Assembly: GCA_026315105.1 (NCBI GenBank)
Contig: CM048745.1
Span: forward strand, 790,501,390 to 790,565,389
Source of the DNA: Locusta migratoria
Taxonomy: Eukaryota > Arthropoda > Insecta > Orthoptera > Acrididae
Direction: 5' to 3'
DNA: 64,000 nt
Below, piece after piece: positions 48,430 to 60,028 of this stretch. The notes under the pieces are model-generated. The model was not told the DNA's origin. It ran no database searches and saw nothing but the letters and a program-made list of their open reading frames with translations. The position numbers were made by a program, and so were the translations under genes. Position 1 is the stretch's first letter. Each line of letters starts with the position of its first letter.

Positions 48430-49560
48430 AACCTGTAAAATATTTTTTGGGTACTTCATATGGATTGACCCAGGAGAGAACACGAGTTACATAATTTCCA
48501 ACTGCCTATAGCATAATATTCTAGCAGTCTACTGTTTACTAAAAAAAGAATTTTTAGACTGATATACTTTCTGGATGGAGTGCAGCCAGGGCTGCATTTA
48601 GGGTATGCAATTGTTTATTTTAGCCCCCCCCCCCCCCAAACCCCGGCATCCGGGATTCAAACTAATTTTTAAAAACCACCTCTCTGAATATGCCACTGCT
48701 ATCAACACAGCAACCCGTAGATTAATTTCTTTTTGCTGTAATCAAAACTCAGAATATTGATGATTCAGTTAACATTAAAATAATATCTAAAAAATTTCAG
48801 TGGCAACATTTTGAAGCCCCCAAAATTTTGACACCCTGTGCAGCTGCACATGATGCGTGTGCCTAAATACGGCCCTGAGTGCAGCCCAGTACAAAAATAT
48901 AAAGAATTTCGTAAACTTATGCTTCCACAGAGAAGGTTTTGAAATTGAAACCGAATAGCATTTTTTTACTTCTGCTCCTGGAAAGGACCTTGTGATGGTT
49001 CCGGAATGATTAAAGAGATTAGCAACAAAACAAAGTCTGCAGAGGCCGTGTGACAACCAAATTCTTACTTCGCAACAACTTTTTGATTGGGTAGTTACAA
49101 ATGTTACATCTGTACATTTTGAATTTTCTGCAGTAGAAGAATACATTCAAACTTAAAGATTTCTGGAATAGTGCTTCAGTGAATCTGTTTCCATAAAAGG
49201 GACACAGAAGTTGCATGCTTTTATACTGATTGCTTCAAGTAAATCAAAAATATTGGTAAATACTTTCAGACGCAACATAATCTACTGTGAAAAAGTTACT
49301 AAATTTCCAGAAAGACGACTTTGAAAGACAATAATGGATATGTTACTGTTGTCTATGACAAGAAATCGTAGTTAGCTTATATTTTAACAAAAGACGAGGA
49401 CCTTGATGAAGTTAAATTCCTTCACCCATGTGGTCTATCACCGTCTTAAAAATTTCCTATAAAACCAGATATTCTTTGGTTGTCTATAAATGATACTCTT
49501 TGTAAAGTAAACCCTGTAACACTGACAGGAAGAATTTATCTAGGAATGAAAGTGTAAAAA
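48430..49560 (+). pseudogene. Transposase-like gene (right copy), split by a hAT MITE
   Basis: Read across frameshifts: SYIISNCL, HNILAVYCLLKKEFLD, then SGWSAAQYKNIKNFVNLCFH spanning the MITE (48,587-48,877). Next are HFF (about 48,960), GKGPCDG-like sequence and the blocks NKTKSAEAV and PNSYFATTF. The C-terminal part is NNGYVTVVYDKK, LTKDEDLDEVKFLHPCGLSP, DILWLSINDTLCKVNPVT, ending GRIYLGMKV. These align in order with the gene at 54.7-56.9 kb (SYVIISNDLSQNKYAVWTFF, FTDNCAGQFKSK, HGKGAVDGLGG). Thoroughly decayed. The match to the neighbouring gene, not any single block, is the evidence. Confidence 0.65.
48587..48877. mobile_element. hAT-type MITE, 291 bp
   Basis: Left end cagggctgcatttaggg; right end reverse-complemented cagggccgtatttagg. 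Perfect 8-bp target duplication agtgcagc at 48,579-48,586 and 48,878-48,885. No coding capacity; contains a 15-base C run (48,624-48,638). Inserted within the AAQYKN catalytic-region codons of the transposase-like gene. Confidence 0.92.
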
Positions 49561-50190
49561 TAAAAAAGCATTTAACAAGTAGTTCACTCTTAAAACACAA
49601 ACTGTATAAATTAGGTTTTGCGCATTTGGAATGTGTGTATTAACATCAAATTTTAATGTGTATGTAAATACATTAAGAATGAAATTATGTATCTTTCTGC
49701 TTAAATCTATAAATTTTACAAAAATGTCTATTCTCTCTCTCTCTCTCTCTCCCTTTTTTTTAAGTGAAATTTCAATTTTTGGAATTTTATTAAGGTGTCA
49801 ACTCGTGACAGTCCCACTTTCATACTCAGGGTATCAGTTAACAATAATGTAAAGCATTAGGTAAATTTTTTGAATATGTGCTTTTGAAAAATTAAAAATT
49901 TGCATTTAAAATTTAAAAACAGTTTACATCTCAAATCCATAATGTGTCGTATATCATTGGAAAGATCATGGAAAATGCTGAAAAATGACACCTCTGCTAT
50001 CATTGTAGTTTAATTGCTACAAGAGTTTGAAGTTATAGCTGCGTGGTGATTTTTGACAACTTCAGATTGTCGTGTTTTCAAAATGGAGTGATGGATTTCA
50101 ATAAAATGGGATATTTTTCTTAATCTATATGTGGGCTACCCCTGCACCAAATTTCATCAAAATCTGAGATGGTGAGTAAAACCACTGATC

Positions 50191-51184
50191 ATTAGAGAAG
50201 ACTTACAGTCAGTGTGTTAGAACAATATCAAGAATTTTTGGCATATCCTCAATAGCCAATGCTTCTTGGTATATTATACAGTACGTGCCTTGGAAGTGTG
50301 GTAGCTGTGTCCTTATCTTTTGCTGTCAGCTTTTAACTGACCATACAAGCCCTGACACTTTTTTTTTTTTTGCCAAGAAATGTGTACAAAGGCAAATAGC
50401 AGTGGAAATGTTTTCTGCTGCAGCCAGTTTGCAAATTAAAAAAAAAATCTTGTTAGGCCTATATATCTTTGCAGTAGTCAGAACACACATAAACGAGGAA
50501 TTGCACTGTATTAGTTACAGAAGGGACTTGTGTTATCTCAAAGTTGTTTTAACAAATTGTCTTCATTATTTGAGGACATATCGATTCTCATTTTACTATA
50601 TTGTTGGAAAATGAGAGGAACTTTTCGTTAATTTTTGGCTGCTTTTCACCTAACAACTTGAGTCTGATGGCATGTAGTAAGGGAGGCTCACCACCTCTGA
50701 GATTTTCCTTCCTTTGGGGTTGTAATACTAGCCCAGTATTCTTTTATCAAATTACTATCAGTGTCAATAAACTTTTCCATACATTTTGACCTTAGGGCCC
50801 CCCCCCCTCCTCCCCGCTCGGCAATCCTCTATTTGGCCGCTGCCCCCCCACCACCCATCCCCTTTTTACCCCCTCTTGGCACTTTCCTTTTTTAAACACC
50901 CCCCCCACCCCCCTCATCAGGGTCCATTTGACAGCCCTAAGTGAATGTCACCTGGGGGTAGACTATCTAGTTTGCCCCCCCCCCCCCACCAGCACTGTTT
51001 AGAAAACACAGTTTGTGCTTTGATTTTATTTGTAACTAAGCATACAACACTACGGGAATCGGGAAACACTGGTATCTGTACTGTCCTATACTATAAAGCC
51101 AAATTGTAAGTAGCTTCCATCATACTTGAGGTTAAGTGTTGGTTTCAGTTCACAATCACTATCACATATACCCTAAGTCCCACA
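50191..51184. other. No gene; C-rich low complexity
   Basis: 50,785-50,990 is rich in C runs (for example 13 C at 50,975-50,987), flanked by cttagggc and gccctaag that could be short inverted ends. The open frame 50,285-50,614 has no domain I recognise. Confidence 0.5.
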
Positions 51185-51745
51185 GTGATATAAAATGGAA
51201 TGAGCATGGTTGACTTCGGTTCATTGTGAGAATTTTGGAGAAGTGTGATTCATCTGTAAAGAAGACAGCAATGAAACGATTGTTTGCCCCTGTCTCAAGT
51301 AATACTCAAGTGTTTGAGATTCCTGCCAGATGGGTTTAAAGGAGGAGATGGATGCAGTTTAGTGGCGGGCAGCTAGGTTTGTAACTGGTAGATTTGATCA
51401 GTGTGTGTGTGTGTGTGTGTGTTTTACTGAAATGCTTCAGGGACTCAAATGGGAGTCATTGGAGGGGAGGCGACATTATTTTCGAGAAACATTGTTGAAG
51501 AAATTTAGATGGTCGGAATTTGAGGTGGACTGCAGAATGATTCTACTGCCGCCAACCTACATTTTGCGTAAAGACTGCAAAGATAAAATCAGAGATATTA
51601 CAGCCCGTAGGGTTGCTTATATACATTCTTTTTTTTCCCCATTCTGTGTGGGAGTGGAACAGGAAAGCAATTATCTATTAGTGGTACTGAGTACCCTCTG
51701 CCCCCACCTTTGGATGGTTTATGGAGTATTGATGTAGATGTAGAC
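51185..51745 (+). mobile_element. LINE family F copy 3, 5'-truncated
   Basis: AARFVTGRFDQC-type frame before the (GT)n at 51,400-51,421, then MLQGLKWESLEGRRHYFRE, LLPPTYILRKDCKDKIRDI, and the 3' end ...tggagtattgatgtagatg + taga. Matches the C-terminal arm and tail of family F copies 1 and 2. The microsatellite lies exactly where the copies read tgtgag..gttac, so it grew inside the LINE. Confidence 0.85.
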
Positions 51746-52943
51746 ATTCCTGTGTCCTCAATACACTTTGAAACAAACATTCTGCAGTAATTATTTAGAT
51801 GCTACTTTTATCAGTCAGTTTCCTCACAATCATTTTTCTGTAAGAATGATGTAAAAGAATAATTTTAGATATATCAAATTGTATTTTCTTTATTTTTCCA
51901 TGTACCAACTGGAAATATTCTTTCATATCCTCAGTGGTACACGTGCCACACCACTCGCACACAACACTCCTATGTAGTCCAAACAAAAACTATCTGTGCC
52001 TGGAGAGAAGTTTATATTTTTTTTTAAACCCAAGCTGTTAATGTGTGTAGAGCTGATAAAAAGTTATAACTTTTCTATGGAAAATTTACTGCATTTCAGA
52101 TGGCTCTAAAACATACCTTTACTGCTGTCCTTCCAGCAAACAAATTTCTTCATTTGTGTATAGACAGTTATAGTATACGCTAAATGTAGCTAACTGATTA
52201 ATCAAAAATTGTAAAAAGTGGATGAAATAAATACATACAGATAAAAATGTATCAATTACACCTACGTCTGGAGAAGCAGTGTTAACAGTGTATTACCGGT
52301 AACTCATGCTCACGTGCTTTGTGCAACTCAGTGACATCCATTTTCTTATTCCTTCAAGCGGACATTGTTGTAGTTTTCTGAATGCTATACGCTTTACAGC
52401 GTTTGCTCTCTTACCACATGTCTTTGATTATTGTAGGTTATATTTTATTTGCGATGTTGGCCGACTAGCGTGTTGATGTTGGCAATGGATGAAAGTTTTG
52501 GGAACTGTGTGTTGTCTTTACCATTTGCATGTTAGTGTGCAGTATCTAATGAGATTTGCTCATTTCTTCACCGACATTATAAGCATATGGTTTGTATACC
52601 TGAACATGTCTTAATGCTATCAGCAGTGATCTTAAGTAGTGATTTTCTTTTTCTTTACTACCAAGGACATCTTAAATTTCTTTTATGTTTTAGTACTCAG
52701 AACTGCTTGTAATTATGTGCTGAACATTGTTCCCATGGATCTTTGTGGTCAGTGCCTTATCACTAGAAAAGATTTATGAAAACCTATGTTTATTTTAAAA
52801 CTGTAATCTTAACTAACAAAAATAAAAGAAATCTTATAGTTAAACTAACATACTTTTAATTGCTAATTTACTTACATTGAGCCATAAAGACGCTCAGAAC
52901 AAACACTACTGTGCATCCAGCCAGTATCAAGTAATTAGGTTTG

Positions 52944-52996
<53 letters not shown>

Positions 52997-53979
52997 AGTC
53001 TAACATCAATAAGAACTCAAAAAGTTATTCAGTCTTCACTGCTGATCGAATTACTATTAATAATAGTGGTTGTTACGTGATTTGCTGTATTCTATCGCGA
53101 TCGCGGATCAAATATACGAATACTATCATGAGAAGTTTTTTATATAATGCATTTTATAAATTAAATTATAGCAGCAATAATTGGTATTAATTATTATATA
53201 TCACATACACTCATTTCCTGTCTCCATAAAACAGTTTCTTTGATTTAGCATGTGTGTGCAGAACAAACGAACATCTAAAACTCATTTGTCATTTTCATTA
53301 TGTCACATTACTGTTACGCCTGTAAATTAATGTGTTTCGCAATGATAAAATACATAACAGTAGTGATAATAGACACTACTTACAAATGTTTATTATTTTT
53401 ATTGAATAAGTAAATGCATGTATGTGCCAGTGAAAAAATTCACTAGATGTTTGAAGAAATGGGTTGCACCTCAAAAGACCATCCAGGAAACTGTTCTTGA
53501 AAGATAATCAGTCTTCATCCTCTCTCCTGTCAAGTTATAGTATTGGGCTCAGGCAGTTTATCAAATAGACTTGAGTATGGTAAAGAAGAGAATTTAGCTC
53601 TGAATGATCACAAAAAGCAGGCATAGAGCAAAATTTGAACCCTGTTAATAAAACTGTAAAGATTTAAAGTTCTTTGACACCATAGTCGATAGGAAAAAAA
53701 TAAATAGGCCTAAATAAATAAATGCAGCCTTTTCAACAATGTTTTTATTCGATTCAGTCAGATGATTAAATACAGAATTTTACAAAGCATTAGAACAACA
53801 AATTTCATATTGTCATTTGTTTCTGGTTTGAGTTACTTGATAATCTTAAACTGTGATTACATCTGTCACTTTATACATGATTTCATTCCTGTTATGCTTA
53901 AAGATGAGGGCTAAATGGGTGCATTAAGAATTATTACTTGGTTATTGTGATTTGGAGAATCTTTTGGGTGCCATCTATC
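51746..53979. other. No gene; (GT)n at 52,947-52,995
   Basis: AT-rich, with about 24 GT units at 52,947-52,995. Open frames across the repeat are artefacts. Confidence 0.6.
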
Positions 53980-53996
53980 ATATGGGTCATTCCATT

Positions 53997-54391
53997 GTAA
54001 CAGGTGTTACTCTCGCAAAGATAAAAGTGTAAAATTTCCAAAGTAGCTCCAACAAAAATCAAAATTTAGGAAGCAGAAGTATTTCCTCTTTAAGTTTCTG
54101 ATCATTTTCATATATTGCAATCTTCAGTTTATTTTAACAAAATTGAGTAACTAGTACAAAACATGGTGTAACGGGTGTTACAGAATTTGGACATGGATCT
54201 CTGCATGGGTAGTAGAAGTTGTAAAATTCTGTGAGTTTAATGGACAGAAATTAACAAGTTTTTGTGTGGGTGTCTATTAACCATTGACAAAATTAAATGT
54301 GTTCTCAGTTTCCCTTTTTTGCTTAATTTATTTAACGTTTTTAGAGAAAAGGTACTGTAACGGGTGTTACATGATGTGTAACGGGTGTTAC
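53997..54391. repeat. Left iterons of the 53.98-57.56 kb transposon
   Basis: gtaacgggtgttac at 54,168-54,181, 54,357-54,370 and 54,378-54,391. One variant, gtaacaggtgttac, at 53,997-54,010 directly follows the left terminus. The motif is near-palindromic (gtaac..gttac). Probably a transposase-binding site. Confidence 0.85.
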
Positions 54392-54672
54392 ACTGTGTGA
54401 AAATTTATGTTTTATGCAAATGATTAGTGACTCATTTTCTCTTTACATTAACATAAGGGTGTTAAAATTTAATATTACCAAATTTCTATTTAATGCCAAT
54501 ACATTTTATCTGAAAAATATTTTATTTTTTTAAATTATCGGTTAATACACTTTTGCCTGGACAATCCATTTAATAAACAGTCTACAACATAATGGAACAA
54601 ATGGATGAAATTAGGAACATTTCAATTAATATTCTTTTAGAGATGTTTAGTATACAGTATGTGCAATTGATT

Positions 54673-56860
54673 TTAAACATCTTTTTCGAACACATCTACA
54701 CTTTCACTGAATTCGTAGTACAGTCTGTTTCCTTGTGACCTGATATCAGGTGTTGGTAACATGGAGACCAGCTGACTAAATTTCACGAAACAGATGTCAT
54801 TTTCATTAGCTTTGAAGATTTTTTTGCTATGTCCAGAAACTCTCAGAAACATAATCTTAACGTCCTCTTCATCATCAACTTGGCTCTGACATATTCCAAC
54901 ATATCGAAACTTTTTTCCGCCTTTTGATGGCATAGGCCTCTCGTTTGCACTTGAAATCTGTACCAATACAAACATTCCAGACTTAACTTCTGATCTATCA
55001 ATGCTGTGCACTGACACGGGTGTCTTTTTTGTTTCACTTTTCATTATCTCCTCTTCAGAATCTGTGGAATCATATACTTCCTCATAAGATAATTGTTGTG
55101 TATGGGTGCTCTTGATCACATTTATCTTATTCATTAGAGAAGTGGCAGTTTTGGAAACAAGCAAATCTTTGTTGTTATAGGGTAAAAAATGGTGGCAAGC
55201 TTGAATATTAGGTATACCTTTCACATTGTCCCATCTTTTGTCTAAAAACTGTACGTTCTCATCCACAATGTCTCTATCTACATAAATACACTTAATTCCC
55301 TTCAAGTTACTTTCTACATAACTGTGAAGTCTTTAGCTGTGGTGATGTTAATCTTTCTTGACTTAACAGCTGTCCAGACGTACCTCTTCACAGTTCCGCC
55401 TAAACCATCCACTGCTCCTTTGCCATGGGAACTGGCAAAAAAGTTCCATTCTGCTGTTAGACAAAAATCATTTTCCATAAAACAGAGATTGGACAAATTG
55501 TACTTGCTTTTAAATTGCCCTGCACAATTATCAGTAAATATAAACATATGGTTTATCCCCAAATTGATAGCTTTGATGTGCTCTACTATAGTACTAAAGA
55601 AAGTCCAGACTGCATACTTGTTTTGTGACAAATCGTTGCTTATTATGACATAGGATTTCACTATACCATTCGGGATCCAAATGCAGCATGTAAAGACTGT
55701 GACTTGTGGATGGGCCCAATGAGCACTTTGAATCTCATCTTGCGATATCAATGAGTAGTTCTCAGCAAAATCCATTTGGACTACTGCTTGTCCATTTGAT
55801 AATTTTTCTTTACACGCGTGAAAATATTCTGTTTGAACTCTCTTTACAAAGCAGTGACTTTTAAATTGTGGCAGCTTCTTCGTTAGTTCATTCAAAGCAT
55901 ACTTGCAGGTTCCTGAATATTCCTTAAGACTCTGATTACCATTGACATCTTCCCATTGTTTCCATGTAACCTGTTTCTGTATATTCACATCAGAATGAAT
56001 TAGCTCAGACACATTTGATAGACATTTGGAGCACCTGCCAAACATGCAATTTTCTTCTGCTACATCACAACACAAATGATCTAACAAATCTTTGTAGTTT
56101 TGAGGGAAAATGGGAATCATTTTTGCAACAGATTCAACCAAATTAAAAAAATTATAGTGATACTTGCAGACTCAAACGTTATGTGGTGTCTCTGACACCA
56201 AAAGGACTTGCGGAGGACGTAGAGAATAGAAAGTTGATTTTCCCACTTTTATCTCAGGGTGACATTTTTTAAATTCTTCGTATGCTTCACCTATGGTAAT
56301 AACCATGTGCATTTTCTGTAATTTCTTTTTTGTTTCGCCCTTTTTCCTAACTGTTACAACATCTTTAATACCTGGGGCTTGACGGCTAACATCATCACGG
56401 CAGTAAAATTCTTGAATACATGATCTATGTTCCTTTGATAAACCAGTCGATGGTGATTTTCGGTGCACATTTTCATGTAAAACATCTGGACCAATTATGT
56501 CAACCACTAATCTTTTTAATACGGCGACTTTTTTGTTTGGACTTTGTGGCAGCAACTTTTTCACCCTGTTCATTGCTTTTCCAAATGACTGAGGGCATTT
56601 GTATGTTCCTATTGGGGAAGCAAGATGGTCAGTAGGCTCCACTGGGTTTGAATTCCTCTGTTTTTCTTTTTGCCTGTGTAACCTTACTCTATCTCTTAAT
56701 TTTTTTACGATTTGCTTCTTCTAGTTGTGGACTTTTCGCAGTATTGTTTTTTAATATATGTCTCCCTCTGACGCTCCTTTTCAAGATGTGCCTGATATTT
56801 CTCTCTGTCTTCCTTCAGCCTCTCCCTGTATCTTTTCATGCGATCATTTACATGAGCCAT
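54673..56860 (-). pseudogene. Putative RNase H-fold transposase (HGKG..DGLGG type), lightly broken
   Basis: Candidate start ATG at 56,858-56,860 gives a basic, charged N-terminus (MKRYRERLKEDREKYQAHLE), then a frameshift near 56,700. Frame 56,642-56,172: SFGKAMNRVKKLLPQSPNKK, VGKSTFYSLRPPQVLL, ending HNV-TGA. The same frame continues after the stop as VCKYHYNFFNLV, so the TGA is a single nonsense change. Frame 56,141-55,314: CCDVAEENCMFGRCSKC (Cys cluster, likely metal site), VVQMDFAENYSLISQDEIQS, AHWAHPQVTVF, MFIFTDNCAGQFKSK, NFFASSHGKGAVDGLGGTVK. Frameshift at about 55,310, then 55,305-54,673: KCIYVDRDIVDENVQFLDKR and a C-terminal domain (RYVGICQSQVDDEEDVKIMF, NDICFVKFSQLVSMLPTP, GNRLYYEF). 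Candidate catalytic acids: Asp codons at 55,770-55,772, 55,530-55,532 and 55,407-55,409, spaced 80 and 41 residues. About 729 codons in all, with two frameshifts and one stop. Function is inferred from context and motif layout. Confidence 0.75.
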
Positions 56861-57005
56861 TTCTAGAAAGAAGCGCATTGAAACACATTAAATCATGGAA
56901 TATAGAACTTGTGTTCTATGTAGCTTGAACTACTGAAGAGTTAAAAACTGTTTTTTACTGAAATACCTAAGTATTACATTTTATAACTGGCTTCACATTA
57001 TTATT

Positions 57006-57198
57006 GTAACACCCGTTACATAAAGAGTTGTAACACCCGTTACACTATTTCTGGACAAATAAACTGAAATATTAATTAAAATATGTTATAGTCTCAATAA
57101 GCAACATTATAACCTCACTTTCACAGCAGGATATTGTAACCAAATATTTCATGCAGTGGTAATTAAAACTTTTGTATGTTTTTTGTAACGGGTGTTAC
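57006..57198. repeat. Right iterons of the same transposon
   Basis: Reverse-orientation gtaacacccgttac at 57,006-57,019 and 57,030-57,043; forward gtaacgggtgttac at 57,185-57,198. They lie just upstream of the transposase start, so they could also regulate its promoter. Confidence 0.85.
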
Positions 57199-57560
57199 AT
57201 GCTGCAATAAGTTTTCAAAATACTATTATTTAGTACTGGATTTCGTCTTACCTTGAATTGTAATATATGGTTGAACTTGGAAAGGTTCAAACAATTTCCC
57301 ACCAAAAGTACAAGATCAACAATGGTGTCTCATAACAATGGCAGGGCCTCCAACTCAAGTATGAGAAAGAACATTTACCATCTCATGGAAACTACCGACA
57401 AACTCTTAATAAAAAGTGCATAAATTTCAGATAAAAAGCAAATTTTCTTTTAGGGCAGTGTAATTCAGACTTTTGACAATAGATATAACAAAACAAAATA
57501 CTACTTTTTAACAATTGAAAAAATCACTCAGAGGCTCAGTTGGCATGGAATGGCCCATAT

Positions 57561-58884
57561 GCAGTTAAATATTTTCCATTATTTTTCGCCTCTGGTTTAC
57601 ATGTATAAACTGTAAACCAAGTTTACCAAAATTTTTCCTCAAATTTTCACATTTTTTTGGGTAAATATTCACCAGACTTCACTTTTATGCCTAGAATATG
57701 AAAATGTAACGTGTTGAAAATAATGACTGTCATTTTAAGTGTTTACTATGCAAACCATTGGTACTGCAACCAGTTTTATGCAAATTACGTAATAAGAATT
57801 TTGTTGTTGTGTTTATTAAGAAAACATTAATTTCCAGCTTGCATGTTTTCCGTAATAGGGGACATTCTAATGAATAATATTCATTATAACCGAAAGAAAA
57901 ATACTCAAAAGGGTGGGGGGCGGGAAGAACATTATTTAGGAATCTTGGTTTGAAACCCATATAATGTTTAAAAATTGTGCTTCAGTATTTACTGGTCAAC
58001 ATTTAAATTAGATAATCAATATGAAAATCAAATTAAAATGAAACAGAGGATTGTTTGTAGTGACGATTGAAGTAGTGACTTGTAAATACCTGACCAGAAA
58101 TTTGCTCACACTTACTGAGAGGCTTCTTAAATTGTTGCTCAAGATAAGTTATATTTATCTTGTCCCAGATATAGAGAGACCATTTTGTTAGCCTGTATTA
58201 CTATTTAAGGAAACTGATGTCAGAACATCGACCTCCATGTCATAATGTATTAAGAAAAATGGTAAGGGCCAGCTCATAGTCTCTGCTTGTTAGATCTAAT
58301 AAAAGCTATGGCTTAAATTCTTAATAAGGAATAATATACTACCTTCATCCATTTACCACATTATTTGCAGCCTTCCTAAGACATCAGATTGAAAGAGCTC
58401 CTCCATACTGAAAGTATCAATTGCTGTTAGGGCAAGATCTAATTTATAAGTATTGTCTGTCGAGGTGTAAATTCAAAAGAATAGACAACATACTCATAAA
58501 TATGAATGGATGCCTCAATATTTTAGACCTTACTGTGCCTCAGCTACAAATTACAGGATAGCAAATTTATAAGCAGCCAACCAGTTGCAACAATAGAGTT
58601 TTAATAAACTTTGGCAAAGTTTTATTACGCCACTATTGATGCAACAGGTTAGCTGATTATGAATTTGCTATGTGGATGCTGTTATCACTTTCATTTTGGT
58701 TATCAGCTATTATGATGATAGTAACAAGTTGTCAATATAGATGTATCAACCTATCTCAATGACAGCGTTAAACAGTCAATAAAAAGTTTTGTTAATAAAA
58801 TTACGGACAGTTGTATACAAAGAGCATCAGAAGTAAAATCATAAATGTATGAGAGATTCATGAAGTGAACATCTCTACTTTTAT
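57561..58884. other. No gene recognised
   Basis: AT-rich, no domain or repeat assigned. Confidence 0.5.
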
Positions 58885-59165
58885 GAGTGTTTCTTGCTGC
58901 TGCTGCTGCAGTTCTAGTCTTCAGTTTAAAGATGGGTTTGGTTATACTCTCCACAGATAATGTGTAATATATATCTTGGTATAACTACTTCAGTGTACAT
59001 CCACATGAAGCTACTGATTGTAATGAAGCCTTGATATCTTAAAATGTTTACCCTTCACTCTGCTCCCTACAAAATGGCCTATTTTTTTGGATGGTGCAGG
59101 ATGTGTCATATCAACTGATCACTTCTTTTAGTCAAGATGTACCATAAGTTTTTCTTCCTGATTTG
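58885..59165 (-). mobile_element. RTE-like LINE 3' fragment with (GCA)n tail
   Basis: Minus strand: an end like ...ITKPIFKLKTRTAAAAA, i.e. the RTE 3' terminus (ctgaagac + triplet repeat), here with gca triplets. Upstream, tttagtcaagatgtaccata (plus view, about 59,131) matches the same block in the 41.9-43.8 kb copy (tttagtcaggatatgccaga at 42,138). Confidence 0.55.
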
Positions 59166-59975
59166 TTTTAGACCAGCGGTACTCAACCTGCAATTGTGGC
59201 CCGCAGAGCTTTTTAGAGTGCCCCAACAAACTAGTCAATCAGTATTCAAAATTTAACAATAAAAATCTCTAATGACTGCCCTGAATTTAAGCAGCATGTT
59301 GTTTGTTCTGAAGCGGTGAAGTTTTTGCGTGCCCCATACTGCCCCAGTGCTTTCCCATTCCCTGTCCTCCCTGGGTGGCGGCTGTGGCAGCTCGGACAGT
59401 GTTTGCAATCGCGTCCTTTTTGGTGCCCCGAAGTATCTGTTCTGAATCCTATCGAGTGTGACACTGTTAATCTGTCTTGTGAGCGTTCAGCATGAGCAAA
59501 AATGTGCCATTTTTTATGATTACTGTGAAGATTCAAACTTGTTTTTGGGAATGCTCTATGCTCAATATGCAACTGAACCGTAAATATCAAAGCACCGCCA
59601 GTGCTCTGTCACTACGAAAATAAACACTCCATAACACAAGGTAAAAATAAACTAATCAGTACTGTGCATGACTGTGCTGAAATTTTCAAATTGCAGCTTT
59701 TGCTTTTTAAAAGCCAGCATCAATAAATAAATTCGGACAACATTCCCTCTCTAAAATTCTTGAATTCACTTAATTTATAGACATCGAAGAAAGAATTTGA
59801 ATATGGGTTTCAATTGTGACAAACTGCTATTACCATTAAAGTTTAACCAAGTCAACTTTTTTCAGTAACGGTTTAATGAAGTAAACTTTTTGATTAACAC
59901 TGTCCAGCTCTGGCAAGTACCATACAGGCAGTTCACAGTAAACGCTCGCCCTGTCTGTTTTGAAGAAGAAGGAAG

Positions 59976-60028
<53 letters not shown>

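Larger units (their letters stand above)
45404..50190. mobile_element. Complex DNA transposon region with ~400-bp inverted repeats
   Basis: The left end at 45,404 reads gggtcactccatgtcaaatc. Left arm (about 45,440-45,855) and right arm (about 49,795-50,185) are imperfect reverse complements. They share, for example, the ctcagatgttgttgaaac region, ttttcagcattttccatgag against its complement near 49,970, gatatacaacacatt, the taccctgagtatta block and gtgggactgtca. The outermost right end is degraded. Inside are two pieces of related transposase-like genes pointing outward, a hAT MITE, (AT)n and (AC)n microsatellites, and an 18-base C run at 45,589-45,606. It may be one element with long TIRs or an inverted pair of elements. 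Confidence 0.75.
53984..57556 (-). mobile_element. DNA transposon of uncertain superfamily, 3.57 kb
   Basis: Ends: left gggtcattccat, right reverse-complemented gggccattccat (11 of 12). Directly outside both lies atat (53,980-53,983; 57,557-57,560), read as a 4-bp target duplication. The match extends outward as catat/atatg because atat is self-complementary. One transposase-like gene lies on the minus strand (54,673-56,860). Seven 14-mers near GTAACGGGTGTTAC lie only in the non-coding flanks. GGG ends with a 4-bp target duplication recall the Sola group from memory, but this is a guess. Confidence 0.8.

Noticed and set aside
48455..48475. Internal terminus-like ccatatggattgaccc inside the 45-50 kb element
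   Set aside because: Resembles the gggtca..ccat ends in reverse, but it lies in the decayed coding region and no partner end was found.
50791..50940. Small element bounded by cttagggc / gccctaag
   Set aside because: Only 8 bases match and no target duplication is seen; C-rich sequence makes chance matches likely.
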